From an uncultured Sinobacteraceae bacterium (lineage in GTDB: Bacteria > Pseudomonadota > Gammaproteobacteria > Nevskiales > Nevskiaceae), in the NCBI GenBank assembly GCA_903822975.1, contig CAIJRD010000018.1, forward strand, positions 1 through 64,000: a DNA stretch of 64,000 nt, written 5' to 3'. The notes under the pieces were generated by a model. The model was not told the DNA's origin, made no database searches, and worked only from the letters and a program-made list of their open reading frames with translations. Position 1 is the stretch's first letter. Each line of letters begins with the position of its first letter. Made by a program: the position numbers and the translations under genes. Positions 32,763-41,264 of this stretch are shown piece by piece.

Positions 32763-32839
32763 GCAAGACTCATCAATCCTGTGGGCGACCGGGTTGGTTT
32801 TAAAGATGCGCCGTGCGTGGCGCGCGGAATGCCAATAGG

Positions 32840-32915
32840 TGGTGGAGCCGGAGGGATTTGAACCCCAATCTCGACGCAACTGCCGTCGCACTCTGCCGGG
32901 TTGAGCTACAGCCCC
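32840..32915 (-). tRNA. tRNA-like gene with atypical anticodon loop, possibly a pseudo-tRNA
   Basis: The minus strand folds as a cloverleaf of 76 nt with encoded CCA: acceptor GGGGCTG/CGGCTCC (two G-U pairs), D arm GCTC/GAGT, anticodon stem CGACG/CGTCG and T loop TTCAAAT. The anticodon loop is GCAGTTG, so position 33 is C, not the near-universal U, and the formal anticodon would be AGT. The T stem base has a mismatch. It lies about 65 bp from the prophage end. It could be a degenerate tRNA or a tRNA-like RNA of another role. Confidence 0.6.
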
Positions 32916-33066
32916 ATTGATCCATGGCGCTGACACTACGCAGGCGCAGCTTTCGCCAACCTGAACGATCGAGCGACCGCCCTGCGCAGTTGCGCGCAGG
33001 GCGGCAGATGCTGTGCTCGACGTCATGACCGAAGACGAGGTTGCGCAGGCAGCTACGCAGTTGCGC

Positions 33067-33900
33067 TCAGGGCGGCAGGTGCTGCAGCAGGAACTCGATC
33101 ACGCCCTGATTGAACGCATCGTTCTTGTCACCTGCAACCATGTGTCCGGCGCCGGACACATTCAGTACCTGCAACTGCGGCAGACGGGTACGCAGTTCGT
33201 CGATGCCGGCTTCGGAAACGATGTCGCTGCTCAGGCCGCGCACCAGCAGGCTCGGCACCGTAACGCCCTCGCAGGCGGCCAGCAGTTGCTCGGTGAAGCG
33301 CGGCGGCTCGGCCGGATTGCGCAGTTCGACCACGCGCGGATCCCAGTGCCAGTACAAACGCCCATCCGCGCGTCGACGCAGGTTCTTCATCAATCCGGCT
33401 GGGTTCGCCGGTCGCGGACGCTGCGGATAGAACGCAGTGACTGCATCGGCGGCGGCCTCGACGCTGTCGAAGCCATCGGTGTGCGCGCGCATGAAGGCGA
33501 TGATCTTGGCGCCGCCCTCGGCTTCGATCCGCGGCACGATATCGACCAGCACCAGCGCCCCGGCCTGCAGGCGATGTGCGCCGATCGCATTGAGCGCGGT
33601 GGCGCCGCCCATCGAGGCACCGACCAGGGCTGGCGGCGTCGGCAGCGTCGCACAGACCGCGGCCAGATCGGCGCTCAGTGCGTCCAGCGAATAATCGCCG
33701 ATCGGTGACCAATCGCTATCGCCGTGGCCGCGCGCATCGAGATTGATCACGTGGTAGCCGGCAGCGACCAGGGCTTTCATGGCACCACCCCAGGAGTGGC
33801 GCGTTTGACCGCCGCCGTGCAGCAGGATCACCGAACTGCGATCGACCGGACCGGCCACGTCGGCTGCGGCAGTGAGACCTTCGCTGATCGAATAGCGCAT
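33067..33900 (-). CDS. Alpha/beta hydrolase
   Basis: From ATG 33900 the product is 277 aa, MRYSISEGLTAAADVAGPVDRSSVILLHGGGQTRHSWGG. HGGG forms the oxyanion hole, GASMGG (S96) the nucleophile elbow, and SGAGHMVAGDKND the catalytic His near the end. The lid region contains LMKNLRRRADGRLYWHWDPR, common in epoxide hydrolase/peroxidase-like members. Substrate unknown. The frame stays open to 34104, but the added N terminus is Pro/Arg-rich and unlike the family. Confidence 0.85.
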   Translation of the reverse strand: MRYSISEGLTAAADVAGPVDRSSVILLHGGGQTRHSWGGAMKALVAAGYHVINLDARGHGDSDWSPIGDYSLDALSADLAAVCATLPTPPALVGASMGGATALNAIGAHRLQAGALVLVDIVPRIEAEGGAKIIAFMRAHTDGFDSVEAAADAVTAFYPQRPRPANPAGLMKNLRRRADGRLYWHWDPRVVELRNPAEPPRFTEQLLAACEGVTVPSLLVRGLSSDIVSEAGIDELRTRLPQLQVLNVSGAGHMVAGDKNDAFNQGVIEFLLQHLPP

Positions 33901-34229
33901 ATCGAAACGTGCTTGCGGTGGTGACGCGCGTGGCGCGTCGGCGCGCCCGAAGTGGGCGCGTTCGCAATGCGGACGATACGCGGGTCCGCCGGTTTCAGCG
34001 AATTGTGCAGGCCGGAATGCGCGAGTCCCCACCCCACATCGACCGCGTTTAGACACAGGCATCGCACTCGCGTCGGGCGCGACTGCGGTGGCCGAATCCT
34101 TCACGCCGACAATCGCGGGCGAGCCGATCGTCGCGCCTCGTAATCGCGCGACGACTGGCGGTGGCGGGTCAACTTGCTTTGGCGACGCTGTCCGATCCGA
34201 ACCTCGGAGTGAGCGTTGGCGCAGCTCGC
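33901..34229. other. 329-bp spacer, no gene seen
   Basis: GC-rich sequence between the hydrolase and the DUF2158-like gene. An open frame continuous with the hydrolase exists but lacks a credible RBS. No repeat, RNA or terminator could be supported. Confidence 0.4.
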
Positions 34230-34454
34230 TTAGGCGACGCGACGCGCGGGCGGACGCTTGGCCTTGAGCGGTCGCTGCGCTGCCGTCGAGCTGAGCAGTT
34301 CCAGCAGATCGAGCGAGAAGAACTCCGAGCGCGATTGCCGCTGCGCGTCGGACCAGTTGCAGACCGCTAAGGTTGTTGTGAGTGCTGCAATCGTCATTTC
34401 ACTTCCACCACTGCGCAGGCGTACAACGTCCCCGAGTGCGAACCTGTTTTTCAC
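34230..34454 (-). CDS. DUF2158 (YodC-like) small protein
   Basis: From GTG 34454, preceded by GAGGAG six bases upstream, the product is 74 aa: VKNRFALGDVVRLRSGGSEMTIAALTTTLAVCNWSDAQRQSRSEFFSLDLLELL, then a basic tail. FALGDVVRLRSGGSEMTI followed by a VxCxW strand is the DUF2158 signature. Function of the family is unknown. The longer frame extending to 34802 runs through a minisatellite and is not used. Confidence 0.75.
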   Translation of the reverse strand: MKNRFALGDVVRLRSGGSEMTIAALTTTLAVCNWSDAQRQSRSEFFSLDLLELLSSTAAQRPLKAKRPPARRVA

Positions 34455-34603
34455 GCGTGTCTCCTCTTTTTTATACCGCTGTTTTCGAGCGCTAAAAGTA
34501 AGTGAAGCGAGCGTCGTTCGACAATACGGGTCACCACCCCAGGGTGGGTAAATCTTTTGAAGCAAACTCCACGCGCCGCTACGTGTTTCGGGCGCGGCGA
34601 AAC

Positions 34604-34755
34604 GTCGATGCGTTGCGTCGATGCGTTGCGTCGATGCCTTGTGTCGATGCCTTGTGTCGATACCTTGTGTCGATGCGTTTCGTCGATGCGTTGCGTCGAC
34701 GCCTTGCGTCGATGCCTTGCGTCGATGCCTTGCGTCGATGCGTTTCGCCGATGCC
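34604..34755. repeat. 13-bp minisatellite, about 11.7 copies
   Basis: Units of GTCGATGCSTTGY repeat head to tail from 34604 in steps of exactly 13 bp, with minor variants such as CCTTGT and CGTTTC. Because 13 is not divisible by three, all frames cycle and stay open. Confidence 0.93.
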
Positions 34756-34963
34756 TCAGATCGAGGCGCGTGCGGCCTCGATTGATACTCGACACCAAGC
34801 ATCGCCAGACCGATTTCGCGTGGCGAGCGACCTTTTCCGCGACTCAGCGAAGCTGCGCGTTCCTTCGGCGCTCAATCGAACACCCGCGATTGCGCCTCAC
34901 TGCAGTTGGCTTGCCGCCGGTGATTCCGCCGCCGCCCGATCAGGTGCGCAGACAGACACGAGG

Positions 34964-35011
34964 TCGGAGGCGATGTCAGAGGCGATGTCAGAGGCGACGT
35001 CAGAGGCGACG
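34964..35011. repeat. 12-bp tandem repeat, four copies
   Basis: TCRGAGGCGAYG repeated four times at 34964, 34976, 34988 and 35000, followed by a partial unit. It lies 75 bp from the regA stop. Confidence 0.9.
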
Positions 35012-35086
35012 TCAGGCGCCATCACATTCGCGATGAACGATGCGCACCGCACAAGCAACGCAGCGCTGATACGCGACGTGAACGCG

Positions 35087-35626
35087 TCAAGGCACCCAGC
35101 GTTTACCGAGCTTGCGGGCCAGCGTGCGGCGATGCATGCCGAGCCGGCGCGCGGTTTCCGAAATGTTGAAGCCGGTTTCCGCGAGCGTTTCGTGGATGCG
35201 TTCCCATTCCAGCGTCTTGATCGACGTGGCCCTTGCGGCAACCGGAATCGACACTTCGCCGGGTTCGCGGGTGAACGCGTTCTCAATGTCGTCAGTGTTC
35301 GACGGCTTCACCAGATAGTTGCAGGCGCCGAGTTTGATTGCTTCGACTGCAGTAGCGATGCTGGCAAAGCCGGTCAATACGACGATCAGCATGTCGCCAT
35401 CGTGTTGATGCAGCGACTGCACGACGCCGAGACCGGAGTCCGCACCGAGTTTGAGATCCACCACGGCGTAGCCAGGCGAGGCTGTCGTCAGCGCGTCCTG
35501 CACCTGTTTCGCATTGGCGGCGATCGTGACGTGGTAACCGCGCCGCTCGAACGAACGCTTCAGCGTGCGCGCGAAGGCTTCGTCGTCTTCGACGATCAGC
35601 AGCCTGCGTTCAGCGGGTTCGTCCAT
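35087..35626 (-). CDS. regA: RegA/PrrA/ActR-family response regulator
   Basis: A 179-aa protein. Receiver domain with VEDD at 12-15 and phospho-acceptor D57 (YAVVDLKL), T/Y-loop LTGFASIATAVEAIKLGACNYLVKPS (Lys switch). A short linker leads to a Fis-type HTH (FNISETARRLGMHRRTLARKLGKR). This compact two-domain form is specific to RegA/PrrA/ActR redox regulators. It overlaps the kinase gene by 17 bp. Its location beside the cyo oxidase genes fits the family's control of respiratory genes. Confidence 0.92.
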   Translation of the reverse strand: MDEPAERRLLIVEDDEAFARTLKRSFERRGYHVTIAANAKQVQDALTTASPGYAVVDLKLGADSGLGVVQSLHQHDGDMLIVVLTGFASIATAVEAIKLGACNYLVKPSNTDDIENAFTREPGEVSIPVAARATSIKTLEWERIHETLAETGFNISETARRLGMHRRTLARKLGKRWVP

Positions 35627-36989
35627 GTCGTTGCTCGGTCGAGATTGCCGCGAGCGGCAGGTTCAGCGTAACAGTCGCGCCGCCACCGGGATTGTTTTCC
35701 GCAGTCACGGTGCCACCGAGCTTGCGGACGACGTTGACCACCAGAAACAAGCCGAGGCCGCCACCGGGGCGCCCCTTGCTCGACTGATAAGGCTTGCCGA
35801 ACTGCGCCAGCATTTCCGGTGCGAAGCCACGACCGCGATCGCGCACCGACAAAGACAGCACATTGTCAGCGTACGACACCGCCAGTCCGACCCACGCGGG
35901 CGAGCTTTCCAGCGCGTTGTCGAGCACATTGCAGACGATCTGCTTGAGGGCGGAGTCCGACACGATGGGATAGTCTTCGATCTGCGCGGCTTCGTCCGCA
36001 AACACGTAATCGAGCCGCGCGACCGGGCGCGTATTGCGCCACTCTTCCGCCAGTTCATCGAGAAAATCGGCGACCGTGGTCACCACCGGCGACTCGCCGC
36101 GTGCCTCGCCGGCGGACAACAAGATACCGGTGACAATGGTCTTGCAGCGCAGAACTTCGGCCTGCATGTCGGCAATTTCCTCGAGCAGTTCGGGCTGATC
36201 GCGAAACACCTGCATGCGACGCCAGTCGCCCAGAATCACTGACAAGGTTGCCAGCGGTGTGCCGAGTTCGTGCGCGGCACCCGAGGCGAGCAGGCCCATG
36301 CGGACGATGTGATCTTCCTCGGCGGCCTGTTGTCGCAAATCGGCCAGCCGCGCATCGCGGCGCCGCAGGATGGTGTTGATGCGCGTGACGAATACCACCA
36401 GCAATGCAACGTCGAGCACGAAGCAGATCAGCATGCCGATGATGTGCAGGCGGAACAGTTCGTCGGACGTGTTGGAATTCAGTTGCAGCGGCACGTAAAA
36501 GCGCGTGAGGCCGGCGAAGCACAGGCTGGTGACGACCACCATCGTCCAGGTCGACCAGGCCTCGAGCATCACCGCACCCAGCGTTACCTGCAGCGGATAC
36601 AGGAATACGAATGGATTGGTGGCGCCGCCGCTGAAGTACAACAGCGCGGTGAGCGCGGCGACGTCGAGCAGCAGGCCCATCAGCAGGTCGCCATTGCGCA
36701 CGTCGCCAAAGCGACGCGGCCGATACAGACTGATCAGGTTGAGTGCGACCAGGCAGCACAGCACCGCGCCCATCTGTTCGAGCGGCAGCGCGATCTTGAA
36801 TACGAAGCTGACGAACAGGATCGTCAGCACCTGGCCGATGACTGCGATCCAGCGCAGCTGAATCAGCTGCAGCATGTTCTGTTGGCCGACCGTCTCGGTG
36901 CCGGCGCCGACGACGCGCGCCAGCGGCAGCGAGTGACGCAGCGAGAACATCGGACCTTTCGATCTCGGAGCAGCGGGCGAAGAGGACAT
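35610..36989 (-). CDS. regB: RegB/PrrB/ActS-family redox sensor histidine kinase
   Basis: About 459 aa from ATG 36989 (36950 and 37016 are alternative starts). Six transmembrane helices with the quinone-binding motif GGATNPF (about 121-127). H-box AAHELGTPLATLS with the phospho-His about 240, and a conserved Cys 42 residues later (EVLRCKTIV) corresponding to the redox-active Cys of RegB. N/G boxes follow (NVLDNALESSP, DRGRGF, GGGLGLFLV). It senses quinone or redox state and phosphorylates RegA. Confidence 0.92.
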   Translation of the reverse strand: MSSSPAAPRSKGPMFSLRHSLPLARVVGAGTETVGQQNMLQLIQLRWIAVIGQVLTILFVSFVFKIALPLEQMGAVLCCLVALNLISLYRPRRFGDVRNGDLLMGLLLDVAALTALLYFSGGATNPFVFLYPLQVTLGAVMLEAWSTWTMVVVTSLCFAGLTRFYVPLQLNSNTSDELFRLHIIGMLICFVLDVALLVVFVTRINTILRRRDARLADLRQQAAEEDHIVRMGLLASGAAHELGTPLATLSVILGDWRRMQVFRDQPELLEEIADMQAEVLRCKTIVTGILLSAGEARGESPVVTTVADFLDELAEEWRNTRPVARLDYVFADEAAQIEDYPIVSDSALKQIVCNVLDNALESSPAWVGLAVSYADNVLSLSVRDRGRGFAPEMLAQFGKPYQSSKGRPGGGLGLFLVVNVVRKLGGTVTAENNPGGGATVTLNLPLAAISTEQRHGRTR

Positions 36990-36997
36990 GCTGCAGT

Positions 36998-37924
36998 TTA
37001 AGCGCGCCGACGCCACACCCGCAGCAGCATGGCTGCCGTCATCAGCGCCAGCGCATACCAGGTGATCGCGTAGACCAGATGGCTGTTGTGAAACCGTACG
37101 ACGGTGAGACCGGCGACCGGCTGCGCATCGCCTGCGGTGCCGTCTGTGGCGACCGCGCGCGACGGCGGCGGCGCGCTTCCGCTGTCTGCGTCGCCCGTGC
37201 CGGTAGCATTCGTGGCGTCGGTGGCGTTCGTGCCGGTGGCGTTCGTGGCGTTCTTAGCGTCGAGGGTGCCGGCGTTCAGCGAGTCATCGATTGCCGCACG
37301 ATCGCGGCTCGCTGCCGCATCGATGAAATACGGCGCCACGGCCTCTGCCGGCAACTGTCGACTGGCCGCAATCGCGGCCACGTCGCGCGAATACCAACGC
37401 TGCGAAGCCGGAACATTGTGATGCAGGAAGCCGCCGTGCGGTTCGCTCAGTCGCAGCAGACCCTCCACTTGGACCGCCGCCTGCGACGCCGCCGCATCGT
37501 GCAGCGCCGGATCGCGCCATCCCGCCGGCACGAAGCCGCGGTTCACCAATACGATGAAGCCGTCGTCGGTCGACAAGGGTGTCATCACCCAGAAGCCAGG
37601 ACCGCGCGCAGTGACCGCCTGCACCTGCACTTCCCGCGGATAGAGGTAATGCCCCTGCGCACGAACCACGCGATAGGCGTCCGCACTTCCCAGCTGCGAC
37701 CAGGACGCGCGACCGGGTGCCGCGACCGATGCGGCATGCAGACGCTGTTCAACCTGTGCGATCAACTGCAGCTTCCACGCACGCCGCTGTACTTGCCAGC
37801 TGCCGAGTGCGAAAAACAACCCGCACAGCGCGACCAGGCCCAGAACCAGCGGCGTCGACCGACCCGAGCGGCCTGAAGCGGGCGATGCTTCGACTTTGGA
37901 AGCGCGCGCGTACATCGGCGTCAA
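36998..37924 (-). CDS. SURF1 family oxidase assembly protein with repetitive insertion
   Basis: A 308-aa protein with two transmembrane helices: about 25-43 (PLVLGLVALCGLFFALGSWQVQRRAWK) and near the C terminus (FHNSHLVYAITWYALALMTAAMLLRVWRR). FWVMTPLSTDDGFIVLVNRGFVP is the SURF1 core. SURF1 proteins help insert heme into terminal oxidases. An Asn/Ala/Thr-rich stretch (NATNATGTNATDATNATGTGD, about residues 222-245), coded by a degenerate tandem repeat, interrupts the region before the last helix. It is downstream of cyoD with the same orientation. Confidence 0.9.
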   Translation of the reverse strand: MTPMYARASKVEASPASGRSGRSTPLVLGLVALCGLFFALGSWQVQRRAWKLQLIAQVEQRLHAASVAAPGRASWSQLGSADAYRVVRAQGHYLYPREVQVQAVTARGPGFWVMTPLSTDDGFIVLVNRGFVPAGWRDPALHDAAASQAAVQVEGLLRLSEPHGGFLHHNVPASQRWYSRDVAAIAASRQLPAEAVAPYFIDAAASRDRAAIDDSLNAGTLDAKNATNATGTNATDATNATGTGDADSGSAPPPSRAVATDGTAGDAQPVAGLTVVRFHNSHLVYAITWYALALMTAAMLLRVWRRRA

Positions 37925-38135
37925 GCCGCGATAGAAACGAATCGCGAACGATCGATGTTCGACGCGGGCTGCGTGATCATCGATGGCGTCGAGTAAATGC
38001 CCGCGCCGGGCGCAAGCCCGCGCAAGGCATGCGTGGAAGTCGCCGCACGGGAATGCGCGTGGACAGATGCAAGGGCAAGCCTGCGCACAGCAGGCTGCAA
38101 CGGCGTCGCCGGCGATTTCTCCGGCGTTGGCCTCA
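37925..38135. other. 211-bp gap between cyoD and SURF1, no confident gene
   Basis: A minus-strand open frame (37921-38205, 94 aa) spans the gap but overlaps the end of cyoD and is rich in His, Arg and Pro without recognisable features. I see no terminator. It is best regarded as a spacer in the operon. Confidence 0.4.
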
Positions 38136-38570
38136 TCAAGGCATTTCGCGCATGTCGTGTGGCGACATCGGCATCATGTTGGCGTTCATGTGGTACATCA
38201 CCCACAAGGAACCGGCCAAGGTGATCACCAACAGCACCATCGTGAAAATCAGCGCGAGGATGTTCCAGCCGCCTTCCGAACTGGTATTCAGATGCAGGAA
38301 GTAAATCATGTGCACGACGATCTGCACCGCGGCGAGTGCCAGCACGATGACGATCGTCACCGTGTGGTCGTCGAACACCTTGCCCATCACCAGCCAGAAC
38401 GGAATTGCGGTCAACAGCACCGACAAGGCGAAGCCGATCAGATAACCCTTCAGCGATCCATGCGCTGCGCCGCTGCCGTGGCCATGATCATGGCTATGCA
38501 CATGACGATCGTCGTGGCCGTCGTGGCCGTCATGCGCGCCGTGGGCGTGTACGGAATCCGAGGCGCTCAT
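38136..38570 (-). CDS. cyoD: Cytochrome bo3 ubiquinol oxidase subunit IV
   Basis: A 144-aa protein: a His/Asp-rich N terminus (HGAHDGHDGHDDRHVHSHDHGHGSG), then three transmembrane helices (LKGYLIGFALSVLLTAIPFWLVM; TVTIVIVLALAAVQIVVHMIYFLHL; ILALIFTMVLLVITLAGSLWVMYHM). The helices and HMIYFLHLN are standard CyoD. The His-rich leader is longer than in E. coli. It helps assembly of the CuB site. ATG overlaps the cyoC stop by 4 bp. Confidence 0.94.
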   Translation of the reverse strand: MSASDSVHAHGAHDGHDGHDDRHVHSHDHGHGSGAAHGSLKGYLIGFALSVLLTAIPFWLVMGKVFDDHTVTIVIVLALAAVQIVVHMIYFLHLNTSSEGGWNILALIFTMVLLVITLAGSLWVMYHMNANMMPMSPHDMREMP

Positions 38571-39196
38571 CGCAGCACTCCCAGCAGGTAGACGAAGGTG
38601 AAGACGCCGATCCAGACGACGTCGAGAAAATGCCAGAACAGGCTCAGACAGCTGAGCCGGCGGCGGTTGGCTTCAGTGAGTCCGTGCTTGAGCACCTGCG
38701 TCATCAGCGTGATCAGCCAGACGATGCCGAAACTCACATGCAAACCGTGCGTGCCGACCAGCGTGAAGAACGACGACAGGAAGGCGCTGCGCTGCGGACC
38801 GGCGCCGTCGTGGATCAGGTGCGCGAACTCGTTCAGCTCAAGGCCGACGAACGCAGCGCCGAACGCGCCAGTGATGGCCAGCCAGATCAGCGTGGCGGTC
38901 TGGCGGTTGCGTGCCATCTCCAGCATCGCGAAGCCGTAGGTGATCGACGAGAACAGCAGCATCGAGGTGTTGATCGCGACCACTTTGAGGTCGAACAACT
39001 GCGCCGGCCCCGGACCGGCGGCGTAGTTGCGGCCGAGCACGCCGTACATCGCGAACAGCACCGCGAAGATCAGGCAGTCGCTCATCAGGTACAGCCAGAA
39101 GCCGAGCATCGTGCCGTTTTCCGGATGATGCTCCTGCGTCAGGTAGAAACTCGGCGGGTTGGCCGTATTGATCGGTTCGCTTGCAAGGCTGCTCAT
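38567..39196 (-). CDS. cyoC: Cytochrome bo3 ubiquinol oxidase subunit III
   Basis: A 209-aa protein from ATG 39196, four bases past the cyoB stop. Five transmembrane helices: GFWLYLMSDCLIFAVLFAMYGVL, INTSMLLFSSITYGFAMLEM, ATLIWLAITGAFGAAFVGLELNEF, FTLVGTHGLHVSFGIVWLITLM and FLDVVWIGVFTFVYLLGVL. The HxxG/HVxFG motif is typical of CyoC. An upstream in-frame start inside cyoB was rejected. Confidence 0.95.
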   Translation of the reverse strand: MSSLASEPINTANPPSFYLTQEHHPENGTMLGFWLYLMSDCLIFAVLFAMYGVLGRNYAAGPGPAQLFDLKVVAINTSMLLFSSITYGFAMLEMARNRQTATLIWLAITGAFGAAFVGLELNEFAHLIHDGAGPQRSAFLSSFFTLVGTHGLHVSFGIVWLITLMTQVLKHGLTEANRRRLSCLSLFWHFLDVVWIGVFTFVYLLGVLR

Positions 39197-39200
39197 GGCG

Positions 39201-41204
39201 CTAGACCGTGGTTGCCAGAAGGCGCGTGCGCGCTTGTTCGACGCGGGCGACTTCTTCGGCCGGGATATGGAAATCGCGGTCGTAGTTGAAGGTGTGTGCA
39301 ATCGCGGTAGCGATCACGGCGAAAAACGCGGCCGCGCCCAACCACCAGATATGCCAGATCAGCGCGAAGCCGCAGACCAGGCTGATACCGGCCAGCACGA
39401 TGCCGGCAGGCGTGCTCTTCGGCATGTGGATCGGAATGAAGCCCGACAGCGGACGCACGTAGCCGCGCGACTTCATGTCCCACCAGGCGTCCTGGTCGTG
39501 CACCAGCGGCGTGAAGGCGAAGTTGTATTCCGGCGGCGGCGACGACGTCGACCACTCCAGCGTGCGGCCGTGCCAGCAATCGCCGCTGACATCGGCCAGC
39601 GCAACCCGGTTCTTGATACTGACGAACAGCTGCACCAGGAAGGCGAGGATGCCGAACAGAATCAGCACCGCGCCGAACGCGGCAATCTGGAACCAGATCT
39701 GCAGGCTTGGATCGTCGAAGTGGCTCAGGCGACGCGTAACGCCCATGAGTCCGAGCACGTACAGCGGCGTGAACGCGAACCAGAAACCGCTGAGCCAGAA
39801 CCAGAACGAGACCTTGCCCCAGAACGGATCGAGCTGGAAGCCGGTGGCTTTCGGGAACCAGAACGTGATGCCTGCGAATGCGCCGAACACGACGCCGCCG
39901 ATGATGACGTTATGGAAATGCGCCACTAGGAACAGGCTGTTGTGCAATTCGAAATCCGCCGGCGGCACTGCCAGCAACACGCCGGTCATGCCGCCGATGA
40001 CGAAGGTGATCATGAAGCCCATGGTCCACAACATCGGCAGGTCGAAGCGGATGCGGCCGCGATACATCGTGAACAACCAGTTGAACATCTTCGCGCCGGT
40101 CGGGATCGAGATGATCATCGTGGTGATGCCGAAGAACGAGTTGACGCTGGCACCCGAGCCCATCGTGAAGAAATGATGCAGCCACACCAGATACGACAGG
40201 ATCGTGATGACGACCGTGGCGTAGACCATCGAGGCATAGCCGAACAGGCGCTTGCCGCTGAACGTCGCCACCACTTCGGAGAACACGCCGAACACCGGCA
40301 GGATCAGGATGTAGACCTCGGGATGACCCCAGATCCAGATCAGGTTCACGTACATCATGGCGTTGCCGCCGAAATCATTCGTGAAGAAATCCGTGCCGAC
40401 GTAGCGATCCAGCGACAGCAGCACCAGCACCGCGGTCAACACCGGGAACGCGGCGACGATCAGCACGTTGGTGCACAGCGCGGTCCAGGTGAAGATCGGC
40501 ATGCGCATCAGGCTCATGCCGGGCGCGCGCATCTTGATGATGGTGGCGAGGATGTTCACACCCGACAGCAAGGTGCCGATACCGGCGATCTGTAGCGACC
40601 AAATGTAGTAATCCACGCCGACGTCCGGGCTGTACGCGATGCCCGACAGGGGCGGATACGCGAGCCAGCCGGTGCGTGCGAATTCACCGATGAACAGCGA
40701 CATCATCACCAGCACGGCGCCGGCGGTGGTCATCCAGAAACTGAAGTTGTTGAGAAACGGAAAGGCAACGTCGCGCGCACCGATCTGCAGCGGCACGACG
40801 TAATTCATCAGACCCGTAACCAGCGGCATCGCGACGAAGAAAATCATGATCACGCCGTGCGCGGTGAACACCTGGTCGTAATGCTCGGGCGGCAGATAGC
40901 CGACCGAACTGCCGAACGACAGCGCCTGCTGTGCGCGCATCATGATGGCGTCGGCAAAGCCGCGCAGCAGCATGATCAGGCCGAGCACGATGTACATCAC
41001 GCCGATCTTCTTGTGGTCGATGCTGCAGAACCATTGGCTCCACAGATAGCCCCATGCGCGCTTGTAAGTGATGAAGCCGAGCAGCGCGAGACCGAGCGTG
41101 GCGGTACCGATGAACGTGCCGACCAGAATCGGCACGTGCAGGGGAATTGCATCCCAGCTCAGGCGGCCGAGGAGGAGTTGCATGAAGTGGGTTCGGTCTT
41201 GCAT
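39201..41204 (-). CDS. cyoB: Cytochrome bo3 ubiquinol oxidase subunit I
   Basis: A 667-aa heme-copper oxidase subunit. [23 protein letters not shown] gives a heme ligand His. [21 protein letters not shown] has the His-Tyr crosslink motif. [12 protein letters not shown] supplies CuB ligands. [14 protein letters not shown] holds the heme ligands. It reduces O2 to water while pumping protons. Length and motifs match E. coli CyoB (663 aa). Confidence 0.97.
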   Translation of the reverse strand: MQDRTHFMQLLLGRLSWDAIPLHVPILVGTFIGTATLGLALLGFITYKRAWGYLWSQWFCSIDHKKIGVMYIVLGLIMLLRGFADAIMMRAQQALSFGSSVGYLPPEHYDQVFTAHGVIMIFFVAMPLVTGLMNYVVPLQIGARDVAFPFLNNFSFWMTTAGAVLVMMSLFIGEFARTGWLAYPPLSGIAYSPDVGVDYYIWSLQIAGIGTLLSGVNILATIIKMRAPGMSLMRMPIFTWTALCTNVLIVAAFPVLTAVLVLLSLDRYVGTDFFTNDFGGNAMMYVNLIWIWGHPEVYILILPVFGVFSEVVATFSGKRLFGYASMVYATVVITILSYLVWLHHFFTMGSGASVNSFFGITTMIISIPTGAKMFNWLFTMYRGRIRFDLPMLWTMGFMITFVIGGMTGVLLAVPPADFELHNSLFLVAHFHNVIIGGVVFGAFAGITFWFPKATGFQLDPFWGKVSFWFWLSGFWFAFTPLYVLGLMGVTRRLSHFDDPSLQIWFQIAAFGAVLILFGILAFLVQLFVSIKNRVALADVSGDCWHGRTLEWSTSSPPPEYNFAFTPLVHDQDAWWDMKSRGYVRPLSGFIPIHMPKSTPAGIVLAGISLVCGFALIWHIWWLGAAAFFAVIATAIAHTFNYDRDFHIPAEEVARVEQARTRLLATTV

Positions 41205-41264
41205 CGGTGATTCTCGAAAAATCGATCGGCCTGCGCGGCGTGGACGACGAAAATACGGCGGGAC

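Larger units (their letters stand above)
1..32775. mobile_element. Mu-like transposable prophage (siphophage type), one end outside the window
   Basis: Contiguous phage genes cover this interval: DDE transposase A and ATPase B, Ner-like and CI-like regulators, Mor-like activator, GemA, gp27/28/29/F/G/I homologues, DUF1320, capsid, tape measure and tail genes. The right border is placed by the last phage gene (ends 32572), by two direct repeats at 32651 and 32741 that resemble transposase end-binding sites, and by a terminal CA near 32772-32775. The other border lies before base 1, so target-site duplication cannot be tested. The long tape measure and gpM-like protein suggest a non-contractile tail. 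No gene in the visible part looks broken, so the phage may be inducible. Confidence 0.93.
34455..35086. other. 632-bp intergenic region with two minisatellites
   Basis: Between the DUF2158-like gene and regA. It contains a 13-bp tandem repeat (34604-34755) and a 12-bp tandem repeat (34964-35011). Both are open in several frames, producing long but repetitive spurious frames on each strand. No credible gene, terminator or RNA could be identified otherwise. Confidence 0.6.

Noticed and set aside
34604..34755. Possible CRISPR array
   Set aside because: Units are 13 bp and directly adjacent with no spacers, and no cas genes are present. It is a minisatellite.
34230..34802. 190-aa version of the DUF2158-like protein
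   Set aside because: The N-terminal 116 residues are the translated minisatellite; GTG 34454 has a strong RBS and the domain begins there.
34502..35671. Long open frames (up to 389 aa) across the intergenic repeats on the plus strand
   Set aside because: They run through the 13-bp and 12-bp minisatellites and antisense to regA; composition is repetitive and no domain is visible.
37921..38205. 94-aa frame between cyoD and SURF1
   Set aside because: Overlaps the cyoD 3' end in another frame, Arg/His/Pro-rich without motifs, no RBS.
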